The position numbers were made by a program, and so were the translations under genes. The notes beneath the pieces were generated by a model. It was not told the origin of the DNA, ran no database searches, and saw only the letters and a list, made by a program, of their open reading frames with translations. Shown piece by piece: positions 46,960 to 59,129 of a stretch of 64,000 nt of DNA. Every line of letters begins with the position of its first letter. The first letter of the stretch is position 1. The stretch comes from Liolophura sinensis (taxonomy: Eukaryota; Mollusca; Polyplacophora; Chitonida; Chitonidae), in assembly GCF_032854445.1 (NCBI RefSeq), contig NC_088305.1, positions 8,125,606 through 8,189,605 on the forward strand, written 5' to 3'.

Positions 46960-47777
46960 GTAAATCGATAGCTTTGCTCTACGGTTAAATGAATGTGACT
47001 TCAATGTTACTTTAACAACATAAACACGTGTTAGCGTGTTGCTTACCATACCTTAGTACATGAATGTTCTGTAATTTTTTGCTGTTTACGTTTGTGGTGA
47101 CTTGGATAGTTTAAGCCACACCCGCCGTGCAACAGAGCTTTCATGGAGGGTTATAGATGGGGCTTTTATTATAACGTCATATGAACATCATATAGCTTGG
47201 CAGATGTAGTATACCTAGTGTACTTTGCAAAGTCTAGGGATAAAATTATAAGGAAAATGTTCTACGCTGTACGTACGTGGAATGGTGTTTGTATGCTATG
47301 CTTAGACTAAGTCTTAGCGGGCAAAAGAGGGACATGGACTAACTCATATTAGAGTGGTTTTATTTTTGTTCTTTCTCTTTACAGAACTCTTCACAGTCTA
47401 TATATCATATGCGCTGCTCGTCATGAAGTCTGCGCAACAAAAACATATAGGCATATACATGTTAAAATAAAAACTGTGATTTGACTCCTCTAGTAGGTAT
47501 GTCACATGTTTTCTTTCAAACTTCAGTGTTGAGGAGAAAACGTTGGACATGATTCACTGAAAACGTCAATGTTATAAAAAGGACGGCCTATGTTTTAACA
47601 GAAACGTATTTAATGCGTTTAATAGTGTTTAATCCCACCATATACATGTACATGTAACGCGTTTATGGATAAGACGTCTGTGTTCAGATAAAAACAGCAA
47701 GGCGTTTGCACATTGATGTGTGTTTTTACCCTCATGAATAATACCTTTTCACGTCTTTTCTAGTACATGTTTCCAAA

Positions 47778-47936
47778 ATGACAACTAAGATAGATGGCTC
47801 AGAAAACTGGACGCCTTCGACTGAGGACGTCACGCATAAAGAAAAGAAGCTGAGTTGGGCAACCTGTCGCCATGACAAACAGTTCCGATCGAAACTAAAA
47901 CACACTCTGTTTTACCTGGCGTCGTTTAATGCTGTG
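47778..47936 (+). CDS. MFSD4B: NaGLT1-like coding exon 1
   Basis: 53 codons. The exon begins at 47764 after acceptor cttttctag; ATG 47778 follows AAA (favourable purine at -3). The donor is GTG|gtaagc. It encodes the polar N-terminus and the start of TM1 (LKHTLFYLASFNAV). Confidence 0.85.
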
Positions 47937-50900
47937 GTAAGCATGTACCCCTAATACGTTAGAATTTAGTGAATTGTCTTTCAGTCCATCCACACTGCAG
48001 AAAAAGCATTTTCTGCCTGAAATGCTTTTCTGAAATTACAATCGCTACGACATATACCTGCATAACAGATAAGGCATTTAAGGGACTGTGGTGCTAATTT
48101 TATTAATAAAACTGGTATTTAGGAATTTGACATTGGATTTGTTTCACCGGATAACGGTATGCACAGTAATGTAGATATATATCGCTTATTACACAAGCTT
48201 TTATTGTTTTTATTAAAAAATAAGTGCTGTTTTAAGTCAGAAAGCCTGTCTGGCGAAAGTCTGTGGTTTATTCCGGATAATTCGGATTTTACTACTCGTA
48301 AAAAATTCTTGAGGACTTCGTTAAACATCTTTCAAATCAAACGAAATCATAATCAGTCGAGTATGTGCATTGAGTTCGTTTTCTCTTTCTTTATCCATTG
48401 ACAGGGTTGCGTTATCGGGCTGCTGGGGCCAACATTTCTTGATCTGCAGATAATCTCTAATACTAACGTCGAACAAGCAGCACGCGTCTTCACCAGTCAG
48501 TCCGCTGGTCACATGGCCGGAACTCTCGCGAGCGGTTTCCTGTACGATCGCTTGAACCGTGACCTCCTTCTCGTGGTTGCCTTAGTGCTGTGCTCCCTGT
48601 CAACAATATCCATTCCATGGTGCTCCATTTTTATTGCCATGATCGCTGCGTTTGCCATGAGAGGCCTCGCTCTTGGCTTGATCGACACGGGTAAGCTCTC
48701 TTCCATTCCAGTGAGATGTGTTTGTAGGCTTCTTATTTCGGTCAAATCATGGCGGTGGATGCGTTCCGTTGGTCGTTCTGACTGCTACTGGTAGCAGACT
48801 CAGAGGCTATTGCAGACTGTGACATAACAGTTTTCCTTCATATTAGTCTCCCCTGGCTTTACGCGACCGAACGCATCCCCTTGTTGCATGATGGTCTTTG
48901 TATTTTCGACGTTACAACATCGTGGTTACCTCCCTTTGTGACGAGACGTCATCGCTTTACGGCACGTTGGCGCATACCATTGCGTTTAAACATGAGCGGA
49001 AGTATACAATAATAAAAGCTATCTCCCAAAGACCACTTTTATTACCCTATTTATCTTTGGAAATCCTCTTAAAAATATTTCAGGAAATAATGGTCATTTT
49101 TCGTGGAAAATTTTCATTATGGTACATGCATGCTACCTCCCATGTGAAAATGAACTGATTTCCCCCGCCATCGACGACATCACGACATAAAGGGAAGTAT
49201 CTAACTTCGCAGCGCCTAAATTCCGAACTTAGTTATGGCTATTTCAGACACCCTTATGCATTTATTTGTATATTTATTTATTTGTTTAGTTATTTATGTA
49301 CACTAATTGGTGTTTCACGTCGTATTCGACGATAATTCACTTCTATGAAGGCGGCCGTCATAACGGCCGGAGGAAATCGGGCAAAGTCCGGGGGGAATAG
49401 ACAACCATCTACGGATCTTCCCACGTGCGACACGAAAGGCAGACAGTTTTATGGTAGCGTCTCCCCAGAAACCCTGTGCTCCCCAAAACACCAAACACCA
49501 AAAGGACCTCTCCATTCCCCTTACGTATGTGTATACACTAAACAACGTCGGCATTTACATACTTTTTTATGTCATCTGATTTCCAAACACTACAATTTCG
49601 TGGTAACGGCATTCAGGAAAACCTTGCGAGATACTTAAACAAGATCGTGTTACATAAGTTTTCCTTGTCACTCTTCAGTCACGCCAGGTGAGACTCTAGT
49701 CTGTCGTGTTTGCGTTCTGAAGACAGGATATATGGACTCAGCTTGTGTGTTTTTATTCACTTTGTAAACCGACTCTATTAATACCACTAACAACTAGATT
49801 TACAAGTTTTTACATGAACGCCTTACACAACCAAGCTTGAAAGGACGCGAAATTCTGCTAAAAGATCTTCTTTTCCAAGGCAAACAAATCTGACATATTT
49901 TTTTTTCCTTTGCATTTTCTCCAGCCGTTTGCACAGCCAACCCTCACCCTCTACATTTGTCAAAACATCTGTCAACGAATTTAGGTCACGTCCCAGGTCC
50001 TAGGTGTATTGACTACGTGTATATTGAATATACTTTGAATTGCGCTGACAATGTAAATATTATCATAAACGCCTTCACACTCGTACATTTTCTGAGCTTG
50101 CCAATAGTTCGTTTGTATTTTGCGTATTTGTAAACTGATACCTAAGCGTGAGAGTGCATTAATTCCATCTCCATAGGTCTTAATGTGACTAAAGCGTCGG
50201 GCTCCCAGCGGCGATTTTTGACCTGACCTTTGAGGACACCTGTTCAAATCCAGCTGTCGCTGGTTGAGTCGTCAAACCTTTTCGGCAGGTTCTCGGTGAT
50301 GAATTTGAGCTTGAATATAGTATATATGAACGAATGACAGAAATATGTAATAAATGAATAGATAATACAAGGGCGTGTGATAATTTACCTATGAGCCTCT
50401 CACCGATGCCGTCACTGTGGGTTCAAGTCTAGTTCATGCTGGCTTACTCTCCGATCATACGTGGGAAAGTTTGTCAGTAGCGTGTGGACTGTTTAGGGTT
50501 TCCCCGATCTCTTTCCAGTTTCCTCTGACAATATTGCTGGCGGCTTTAAAACTACTGAACTTTTCTTGAGTTTTGCGTAAAACACCAAGCAGTTAAACAA
50601 ATAAATCAATCAATCAATCAAATGTGACAATTAAAACTGGCAGTAAAATGTCCCGCCTTTAACCGATGTGTTTGCGATATGGTCGCGCGTTGTAGTTTGC
50701 ACAGCAGTGGCTTTAAGTGAGGAAGCATGTCATAGATGCTTATGTGCGGTTAATAACCGAGATAGCTATGTCGAAGGCTAGAGATTAGAAGGTACGGGAT
50801 GTCTTCACTTTTGGTCGAACAACCCCACATGGCTGACCTTAAAAGTATTGTAACTATCTTTGTGACAAGTGAAACTATGCAAATAAATCGAGTTCCTGAT

Positions 50901-52360
50901 CTGTGTCCCAGCTATAAGCAAAGTTTGTGATATTGTATCACACACCTCTATGTGCTTTTTATTTGTCAGCTTCATTAGTCGTTCTGCGCGTGCGTGCTAA
51001 AGCGCACTCAACACTGCTATTTGGCCTTTTTCTATGTAATGTACATCGTGTCATTCACAGGTTAACCTAGCCTATAGTCTGTTTCTTTAAACTTGTCGTC
51101 TATGTTCAACTCTCTGAAAATTCAGCCATAAACTCCACCTTCACTGCAAATAATAAAATAGCCATGGCAAGTTTTCGGATATAACCAAAGTTTTATGTCA
51201 GTCCTCTTTTCCTTCTCCAGTCTAAAGTCAATTCAATTCTTTTGTAAACAGGCTCCAATTCGGGGACCGTGCAAATCTGGGGGAAAGACAGTGGTCCGTA
51301 CATGCAAGCCTTGCACTTCTCCTTCGCCGTTGGCGCCATGTTGTCGCCACTGCTTGCAACACCATTTCTCTCAGTGATGTCCCCAGTTGGTAACCATAGC
51401 GATGTGACGTCATTTTTGGAGGGAAATATCTCACGTGGAGTTAACGTCTCATTTTCAAGAAATGACGTTGACCCTGCGCAGGTCTATATGTACGATGTTT
51501 ACCAAAACGAGTCCGGTCCTACTGACAGATTGTTAAACAGCGACATCCGTCCTACCTCAACTCGAGTGCACTACGCCTACCTCATCGTAGGGCTCTGGAT
51601 TCTCACCACATCATTGCCGTTCTTCATTCGCGTTTGCACCAAGCGACAGCTGCGAATTTCCAAAAAGCGTGATGAGACCCAACACCAAAGAAGCACAATG
51701 AAAATACCAGTGAAGATGTGTGCTCTGGCCTTGCTGGGGTCATTCTTATTTCTCTACGCAGGCAGCTTTGACTGTTTTTCAGGATTCCTGATGACATTTG
51801 CTGTTAAGCAGCTTGATTGGACGAAGCCCAGTGGTCTCCTTCTGACGTCAGCTTACTGGGCCGCTTTCGCTGTCAGCAGAGGACTCGCCGTCCTAATTGC
51901 ACGCTTCCTCGGTCCTGACAAAATGATTTTCGGAAACTATATAACACTGATTGGCGCCCTTGTTGGCATTATGTTCGCCTCTATGCACAGTAGTACAGCT
52001 ATGTGGATCTGCACCGTATTCGTCGGTCTAGCAATGTCGTCTACCTTTCCCGCAGCCTTCACTTGGACTGAGAGGGAGTTGTTTAGGGTGTCAGGAAAAC
52101 TATCAGCTTTTCTCATTCTGAGCGCTTCCACGGGCACAATGGTACTTCCTGTTCTTCTCGGGTACTTGTTCCAAGAACATTCCAAATTCTGGTATCTTTA
52201 TCTAGTGTTGGGTTCCGCCATTGCCTGTACGTGTATTTTCGCGATACTTGTGGCCTTGGCAAAATGCCAGAAGTCCCAGTTGTCAGGGCGGGGTGGCGCG
52301 GACTTTGTCGAACAGGAAGTGTTTAAAAAGGAAACTTTACTTCGATCAGTGGAGAGATGA
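47778..52360 (+). CDS. MFSD4B: Sodium-dependent glucose transporter 1-like (NaGLT1/MFSD4B), complete coding region, 3 coding exons
   Basis: Seen: 47778-47936, 48405-48690 and 51252-52360 join in frame (phase 0, then phase 1) to give 517 aa. The cytosolic N-terminus is about 40 residues, then TM1. Hydrophobic helices follow through exon 3 (FLYDRLNRDLLL, an MFS motif-A-like GxLxDRxNR loop). The junction reads LIDTGSNSGTVQIWGKDSG followed by MQALHFSFAVGA. A luminal/extracellular loop of about 80 residues with possible N-glycosylation sites (NHSD, NVSF, NESG) precedes the second six helices. Known: the DTG-N and WGKDSGP-QALHF signature is characteristic of the MFSD4/NaGLT1 family; human MFSD4B is 518 aa. 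Family members have been reported to move glucose with sodium, and urea; which applies here is unknown. Confidence 0.9.
48405..48690 (+). CDS. MFSD4B: NaGLT1-like coding exon 2
   Basis: The acceptor is ccattgacag and the donor ACGG|gtaagc (phase 1). 95 codons with TM2-TM4 and the conserved cytosolic loop FLYDRLNRD between helices 2 and 3. Confidence 0.9.
49258..49445 (-). repeat. SINE family B copy in NaGLT1-like intron
   Basis: Minus-strand tail and body (TTGGTGTTTCACGTCGTATT; GGCGGCCGTCATAACGGCCG) in the 2.56-kb intron before the last exon. Confidence 0.75.
50388..50628 (+). repeat. SINE family B copy in NaGLT1-like intron
   Basis: Plus strand: ATGAGCCTCTCACCGATGCC, GGGTTCAAGTC (B box), GCGTAAAACACC and an AAATAAATCAATCAATC tail. 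Confidence 0.82.
51252..52360 (+). CDS. MFSD4B: NaGLT1-like coding exon 3 (terminal)
   Basis: The acceptor is tttgtaaacag; the stop TGA is at 52358. It carries the family signature (WGKDSG, QALHFSFAVGA), the glycosylatable loop, a polar central linker (about 51630-51715) and the six C-half helices, ending in a short charged tail. An AATAAA lies only 2 nt past the stop (52362-52367). Confidence 0.9.
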
Positions 52361-52541
52361 AAATAAATGAACAAATGTGCACTTTCGACACTTCGAGTCG
52401 AAACTCGAGATCATTCGACTCATCTAACTCCCTCTTTCCAAGGTAATGTTTTACATGCATGTAACATCAGTCGCGGTTACACAAATTGGTGGCTCGAGGC
52501 CAGCTCGGGACGGGCTTAAACGTTTTCACAAGACCTATGTT

Positions 52542-52630
52542 GCGTGTTCGTGTCCTCTGTAGAAGACTCAAACGTTTGCGATGTAACAGGTGCGAGTTTG
52601 TGTCCTCTGTAGAAGACTCAAACGTTTAAT
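52542..52630. repeat. 50-bp tandem duplication (2 copies)
   Basis: TGTCCTCTGTAGAAGACTCA begins at 52551 and again at 52601. Confidence 0.93.
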
Positions 52631-52639
52631 CTACAAATC

Positions 52640-53615
52640 CAGCTTCAAACAGTTTAAATGCTAACAATCATAAATTGGTGAACTGAATGGTGCAGGTTTC
52701 GAACCGGCCTTTTTTAACCGGTCAATTCGACGCTTGTGTAGCCGCGGCTTCTCTCTTGTTTACATGTCCGAATCATACACAATTACCTAAAACAACCATT
52801 ACCTATGTGCTAAAAATTAAGAAATGAAGTTATCGTTCAAATGTTACACGAGTTTTTAGATCGTCTACGAGATTATCCTCGGTCTAAGCTTCAAGTAAAC
52901 CTCGCGTAAACCATAAGGAGGGCCCAAGACCCAATTTTTATTTTTATATTTACTATTAATGAATGTAATTATAATCTTAATCTTTATCCTGATAAATATT
53001 CTTACATATCCTTGATCGATAGCTCGTGCAATATTCTAAATTCGAATGCTTGAACATCTTCATTATCACCGCCGAACCCACTATGTATAAGGGACTGAAG
53101 CGGTGACTCTGCTCAGGAGGACAATTATTTCGCACAGTAATTCATTCTGGAAGTAACCGCCATGGTTTTCCTCTAGGTATTGCTTATTAATTGTCAATAA
53201 GGCTTATACGGTAAATGGCTTATTATTTCGCTCTTGACTTAGTTAAACATTTTGTCTAATTCGAATTGTTGTGTTGATCCTATAAAACTGTTCTAAGGTT
53301 TGTTGGAAAGGTAGGGTGTTATCTTACTGGCAACGTATGTTTCAGTACCCAGAGGAAACACTTTAGGCCTCTATTTGCCAAATTTTAATTTATTTACCGT
53401 AAAGTGGCCATCTTTTGTGATTCATACGGTAATAGCCAACCTTGACCTTGAATCAGCCTCACTAATGTTCGACTTTTTAACCAGATGGTAACCAATAACG
53501 CATTGAATATGATATTTATACGGAGATAAATATATATATATATACCAGACCACTGGAAAATATGGCGAGATCAGTCTTATGAAAATCATCACTAAACCAT
53601 GGGCTCAACACTGAG
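52640..53615. other. Intergenic, unassigned
   Basis: AT-rich; one solo inverted-repeat arm near 53294-53360. No exon seen. Confidence 0.45.
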
Positions 53616-53621
53616 CGGTTA

Positions 53622-53833
53622 GAGGAAGGAAACAGGACTGGTTGGTCTGGTGCCAGTATAATGTGAATGTAAGGGGTGTCTTCGGCATGCTTCTTCAGTG
53701 GTGGCAGCAATTTAGTGGCATGAACTCGCAATGCCACAGGAAGTCACAGTTTATGTAAACACACCTAATGACTTCTCGTCGTTACATGTCTGAAAAGTTG
53801 TTAAGCACGACGTAAAACCAAACGCATACATAC
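53622..53833 (+). repeat. SINE-like family C copy
   Basis: Longest copy: AAACAGGACTGGTTGGTCTG, GTCTTCGGCATGC, CAGTGGTGGCAGCA, ACTTCTCGTCG, 3' end GCACGACGTAAAACCAAACG followed by a CATA-type tail. Confidence 0.75.
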
Positions 53834-54070
53834 ATAAACATATGGGTGAGACAACACCACGTATTTTGTACCACTGTAGTCTTTTATATTTTAGTTTTTT
53901 TTGCATAAACCAACAATTCGTCAATGCACAAAGCCATTTTTGTCTTATGCCAAAATTTTAGTACTCCTTACGATACTTAGTTTTTGTTAGTGGAAGTATA
54001 ATTTTGGGGCACTGTTGTCTTAAGATGACATTGATACTGTGGTCAAAATGTTAATTCTTAAGGCCCAGCA

Positions 54071-54347
54071 GCTCAGTTGGTTAGCGCGCTAGCGCAGCGT
54101 AATGACCCAGGAGTCTCTCACCAATGCGGTCGCTGTGAGTTCAAGTCCAGCTCATGCTGGCTTCCTCTCCGACCGTACGTGGAAAGGTCTTGCAGCAGCC
54201 TGCGGAAGGTCGTGGGTTTCCCCCGGGCTCTGCCCGGTTTCCACCCTTTACAATGCTGGCCGCCGTTGTATAAGTGAAATATTCTTGAGTAAAGCGTAAA
54301 ACACCAGTCAAATAAATAAATAAATAAATAATAAATAAATAAATAAA
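54071..54347 (+). repeat. SINE family B, best-preserved copy, with 12-bp target-site duplication
   Basis: Plus strand: head GCTCAGTTGGTTAGCGCGCT (A box), B box GTGAGTTCAAGTCC, conserved core CCCCCGGGCTCTGCCCGG, 3' end GCGTAAAACACCAGTC and a long (AAAT)n tail. Flanked by TAAGGCCCAGCA at 54059-54070 and 54348-54359. Useful as the reference copy for the family in this window. Confidence 0.95.
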
Positions 54348-54697
54348 TAAGGCCCAGCAATAAGCTCTGAAATCTTTTTTTCAAATTTTAGTCTTCAGTT
54401 ATAAATGGCTTTGGAGATTTTACTCCTGGAGCCCATTCTACAAAGCCATTTCTGATTTACCTCTGAATTGAAAACTTCGTCACAAGGTTTAGGTTTTGAT
54501 ATTGGGTGTTGAAATTTGGTGCATTTATCTCATGATAATATTTATGAGGTGATGAATGTATAGGACCCCAAAAAAGGCTTTGAAATTGTGTTTCAAATTT
54601 TGACTAAATTCAGAAATGGTTTTGTGAAATTGACCCCTGGTCCCTTTTCATTGCTTTCCTGTGATTGTTTACTGCATATGATAAAAGCCCAGCAATC

Positions 54698-54885
54698 CTA
54701 GGTCACTGACGTCTAGTACTGTGCGAGTGATATCACAGAACATGGCATACAGTTTGCTCCTATTTGCTCTTCTAGAATAAATCCCTAACTGAGATAAGTT
54801 GACAACAGGCCGGATTTCACAGGCTGCACGTGAGCATTTACCAACTATCCAACTGTCGTCACTGCTATATTTTTATTCTCCATGC
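54698..54885 (+). repeat. Dispersed repeat E copy
   Basis: CTAGGTCACTGACGTCTAGT to ACTGTCGTCACTGC, in the same order as at 45918. Confidence 0.72.
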
Positions 54886-55184
54886 TTGCATAACGATCAT
54901 TGACCGATATTTGTTGTTGCCCACAGTCACTGTTATGCGCTAGTGTAAATGGCACATTGTCCCGTCAGTCATCGGTTCGCTTAATCATCAGGGGTTAAAC
55001 TGATGTAAGCTATCGTATCACCTCCACTCACTGACATTGTCATTTTGATGTGCCAGTATTACCACACAATTTGCCAGAACTGTGCTTAACATGTGCGTGA
55101 TGTTCAATTTGATTACAAACAGATTATTTAAATGGAATAAACATAATGAAAGCCATATTTGTCTTCGATATTTCATTGACAACT

Positions 55185-55350
55185 TTTAACTGTTTCTCTT
55201 TGCATGATTCTGTTCTAGTTTCATACTTTTCTTAGTTCCTCAGTAGTTTGTGTTAAACGTAGTTTCGATTATTGGCCTTGTTATTATTGACTCGGAGCCA
55301 CTATTTTGGCTGGCGGTTGGTATACATGTACGAATGTTACAACGCATACA
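55185..55350. repeat. Dispersed repeat F, copy 2
   Basis: Same orientation and order as 38066-38240. Confidence 0.65.
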
Positions 55351-55899
55351 TACATACATACAAATCAAGACTAGAAACAAAACAGAAAACAGTCATTGAC
55401 TGAAGCACGGTAGGCCTACTATAAATAACGTTTGCTACCCAAGAGTTATCGTTAAGAGTTGGGTCTGCATCTAAGTGTGTTAAAAGCTAGGTTAATGAAG
55501 ATATTTTAGTGCACTACATAAACACATCAGAACTACCTTTAGACTGCCAAGTGAACTTGTAGAATGGTGAACTGTTTTTTTTTTTTTTTGCACAGCACAA
55601 AAGTACACGGCTATGTTAGAGTTACAGGGCTGGAAACACTTCAGCTACGCATGCTTAAACATTCTCTCGAACTGAGGCAGTTAGTTTACGCCCTGGTTAA
55701 CGTTGTATAGAGAGCTCGATATCTTAACGCTCTGCACTTCAGGTCGGGTCTAACTGGCATATCTCTGATTACAATAAGCCTTGTACAAGGCAAAGCAAGT
55801 GAAGTATCTCATACCCCCATCATCATTGTCATTGCGATCATTGAAGACAAGATTGTCTGGTAAATCTTTTTCTTTAAATTTTTGCCTATTTAAAGTCAG

Positions 55900-55990
55900 T
55901 GATTATGATTATGGTCTTTTTTTAAACGAATTTTTATCAATAAAACTTGTCTTTGGGAATTTGACATTGGAAATTGTTTTTACCGGGTGA
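55900..55990. repeat. Short dispersed repeat shared with NaGLT1-like intron
   Basis: ATCAATAAAACTTGTCTTTG and GGAATTTGACATTGG match 48100-48150 (ATTAATAAAACTGG...GGAATTTGACATTGG...CCGG). Confidence 0.6.
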
Positions 55991-56076
55991 CTGCCTGACC
56001 TGTGATTTAGATACTTTGCCAAACAGACAATGTACATACCAACAGACTTCTTTTCAGAATAACGCAACAGTTAACT

Positions 56077-56230
56077 TGTTTATTGATTTATTTGACTGGT
56101 GTTTTACCCCGCTCTTAAGAATATTTCACTTATACGACGGCGCCCAGCATTATGGTGGGAGGCAACCGGGCAGACCATCCACACGTTGCTGCAAGGCCTT
56201 CCCATTTATGGCCGGAGACGAACTATATTC
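56077..56230 (-). repeat. SINE family B copy
   Basis: Minus strand: TTGATTTATTTGACTGGTGT, ACTTATACGACGGCG, ending near GCCGGAGACG; a short internal deletion after GGCAACCGGGCAG. Confidence 0.82.
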
Positions 56231-56544
56231 AGCTTAACAGATAGTTATTAACAATTATGTTATTATCAGCACACATGGAATACATATCAAAAACCTGTGT
56301 TGTAAAATGTTTTGTCTATGTTGTGCTTAATATTGAGTTCAAGTAAGAGCCATATCTGGAGTAAATTGACTAAATCAAACATATTTCTCAAGAACTTCCA
56401 AAACTTCCTAACAAAGCTGGTAGATGGCACAATGTTTAAGTGTTACCAGCGTCCAAGCTATGTGTTTAGAGAATTGTTAGGGGCGTGTAGTTTCTTAAGA
56501 TGTAAGCATTTACATAAACAACTGGAACAAACTCCTTCACAAGA

Positions 56545-56640
56545 CAGTGTTTTCTAACAGTTACGTGTGACCATTTGTCAATTATCGCACTGTTCTGGTT
56601 GCTCTGGTCTTACTGTCTTTGTTGTATATGTCTTTGTAAT
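56545..56640 (+). repeat. Dispersed repeat E, 3' fragment
   Basis: AGTTACGTGTGACCATTTGT, ATCGCACTGTTCTGG and TTACTGTCTTTG words only. Confidence 0.6.
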
Positions 56641-56689
56641 TTATTTATTTATTTATTTATTTGATTGTTCATGACCGCTATACATAGAC

Positions 56690-56806
56690 TGTGTGATTGT
56701 GGCTTCTCTCGGATTTTCCGCCCACCATAATGTTGGCAACAGTCGTCTAGGGGAAATATTCTTGAATTCGGCGAAAAGCTCAAATCAAATAAATAAATAA
56801 ATAGAT
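56690..56806 (+). repeat. SINE family B, 3' fragment
   Basis: CCACCATAATGTTGGC, GGGAAATATTCTTGAA and a tail AAATAAATAAATAAAT. Confidence 0.82.
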
Positions 56807-56809
56807 CAA

Positions 56810-57660
56810 CGTCATACAAAAACCTTTTTGCTTCAAACCACCATATTTATATTTGGGTATTGTAAAATATCCACCCTAGGAACACGTTACTCAACCCGAA
56901 CGCGTCTTGGCGAAAGTGTTGTGATATGAAATGCACTTAATTTAAGAGTGAAGATGGCTTGATTGTCAGTTTACCCATAACCTGTTGTCAAGGGAGCCCA
57001 CAATCTAGCTTCTGAACATTCACGCATCTAGGAGAATGCTTCCAGAAGGATGAGAGACACAAGGCGGTCAAACCCCCTTGGCTTTACCGGGTTTTCATAA
57101 GAAAATTATTTCCTAAAACATACTTAAAATGAAAGAGATTTTTTCAATGTTTCGAAAATTGTCGCTTCCACGATAATGCAGTTTGAGATGAATAGTTTTT
57201 TTTTTACCAAAACCAAAGCTTGCATCAATCACTAGATAGAAGCTTGTGCGTCGTATTAAACGGCGAATGCAGAAGTTTCTCCATTAGTTACTTTAAGTGC
57301 GTGGTACTTTTGTCAGGAATGATACAGCCATTGCCACGAATGACGCATGATAAATACTCAGGAAGTTTTTTTTGACTTATACGATCATGGTGAGAGAGAA
57401 ACTAAAGCAGCCGGTGTAAACGATTGACCTTTGGCAAGTTGTGATTTACAGATATACACACCATATTGGTTATGTTGTCAACGAATGTTAAAACTAGGCA
57501 TGCAACTCAACTCAGCTTGATCGTTGCCTCGGATCGTAAGCTCACGTTTCGGCGAGAAAAAAAAAACTCAAACTCAAGCGAGTCGTTATGTGTATGGCGG
57601 TTTAGTCCAAAGCCACATGGCCTTCAGCTGTACTTGGAACATTTTTTATCACAAGTTATG
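56810..57660. other. Intergenic, unassigned
   Basis: No repeat or exon recognised. Confidence 0.45.
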
Positions 57661-57663
57661 CCA

Positions 57664-57850
57664 GTTGATTTATTTATTTATTTGATTGGTGTTTTACGCC
57701 GTACTCAAGAATATTTCACTTGTACGACGGCGCCCATCGTTATGGTGGGAAGAAACCTGGCGGAGACCGGGGGAAACCTACGACCGTGCGCATTTTGGTG
57801 ACAGACCTTCCCACTTGCGGCAGGAGAGGAAACCAGCATGAGCTGGACTT
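57664..57850 (-). repeat. SINE family B copy
   Basis: Minus strand, well preserved: TTTATTTATTTGATTGGTGT, TTTTACGCCGTACTCAAGAA, GGAAACCAGCATGAGCTGGA; the head is missing. Confidence 0.88.
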
Positions 57851-58876
57851 ATTACATAGTATTTTATTCTCTTACAACTACCAGCTTTTTAGTGCCAATC
57901 AAACTTTGATGATAAGGTTTAGACAAACACAGAAAAGGCAGCCAATCATTTTCAGTCGTTGTATTTAGATTTATTACATTTATTAAACTCAAATATATTC
58001 CTTGAAAATTACAAAGCAAAATGCCTTTGACATGCACAAAAAAATACACATAGATAATTTCAGTCCAGAAAAGTACCTAGAAGTATGCAACTTCCCTATA
58101 GGTAGTCTCCACGGCACAGTATACATATTACGTCATCTGTAGAATCTCGCGCCACCTGGTAGAGAAATATGCCAACCTCTTGGGTGGGAATTGTGAACTG
58201 AATCATGGGAAATCTAAATGTAAACCGCTGCTAAAAGAACTGGCCACACCTCGAAACCGAAACTCCCTGTTTGAAAACTACGATTTCGATAATCATGGTT
58301 TGTATGCAGTTATAATAAACCCATTGACTATTTTTATATTTCCAAGCAACTCTAAAACAATTTCTATCAAAGATATTATTGTTGTAATTTTTTGAAGTCT
58401 ATTTCAGTATAACCGCGTTTGAATCCCACCAGGCATCAGCCGTTTCTCAAACGTTAGCTGCACAATAGAGAGAAAAAATACATGGCTGCGCAGATGCGTC
58501 ACATAATGTGTGAAGAGATGGAAGAGTAGTGTAAAGTGCCGTGGAGACTAGCTACAGGGAAGTTGTATACTTCTAGGTAATGGACTTCTAATAACATGTA
58601 TAACAGTGGGAGAACATCCTCCCCACCGCCAGTCCGTACCCACCCTGAATCTGAGACACACAGCCCACAAACACTGCCTGCGTACAAAACGGACATGACA
58701 AAAGTGATTCAAATGAACGTGTAGTCATGTGCCTCGTTACAGCGCAAACATGTATGTAGATATATGACAACAATATTGGTTTCTGGAAGTAACTACGATC
58801 GTACATACAATACAGTGTAACAGATGTGAACACACTGACCAGTTTTTGTGTGTTTTAGCCAGATGTACAGAACACA

Positions 58877-59128
58877 ATATTTATTTACATATTTGATCGA
58901 TGTTTTACGTCGAACTCAAGAACATTTCACTTATACGACAGCGTCCAACATTATGGTGTGAGGAAACCGGCGCCAGCCCATTGATAAGTCAAAACCATCC
59001 GCAGGTTGATGCCAGACCTTCCCACGAAGGTTTGGACTTGCACTCACAGCGACCGCATTGATGAGAGGCTTCTGAGTTCTTGTCCCACGCTGGCACGTAA
59101 ACCACCTCGGCCACGGAGGCCCCTACCA
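58877..59128 (-). repeat. SINE family B copy, near full length
   Basis: Minus strand: tail ATATTTATTTACATATTTGA through ACTCACAGCGACCGCATTGA to the head CACCTCGGCCACGGAGGCCC. Confidence 0.88.
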
Positions 59129-59129
59129 C

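Noticed and set aside
52362-52367. AATAAA as the polyadenylation signal of the NaGLT1-like gene
   Set aside because: It lies 2 nt after the stop codon, giving an implausibly short 3' UTR; possible, but not called as a feature.
54071-54150. tRNA gene suggested by A- and B-box-like sequences (also at 39824 and at the heads of other SINEs)
   Set aside because: The heads lack a plausible cloverleaf and continue into SINE bodies with tails and target duplications; they are tRNA-derived repeats, not tRNA genes.
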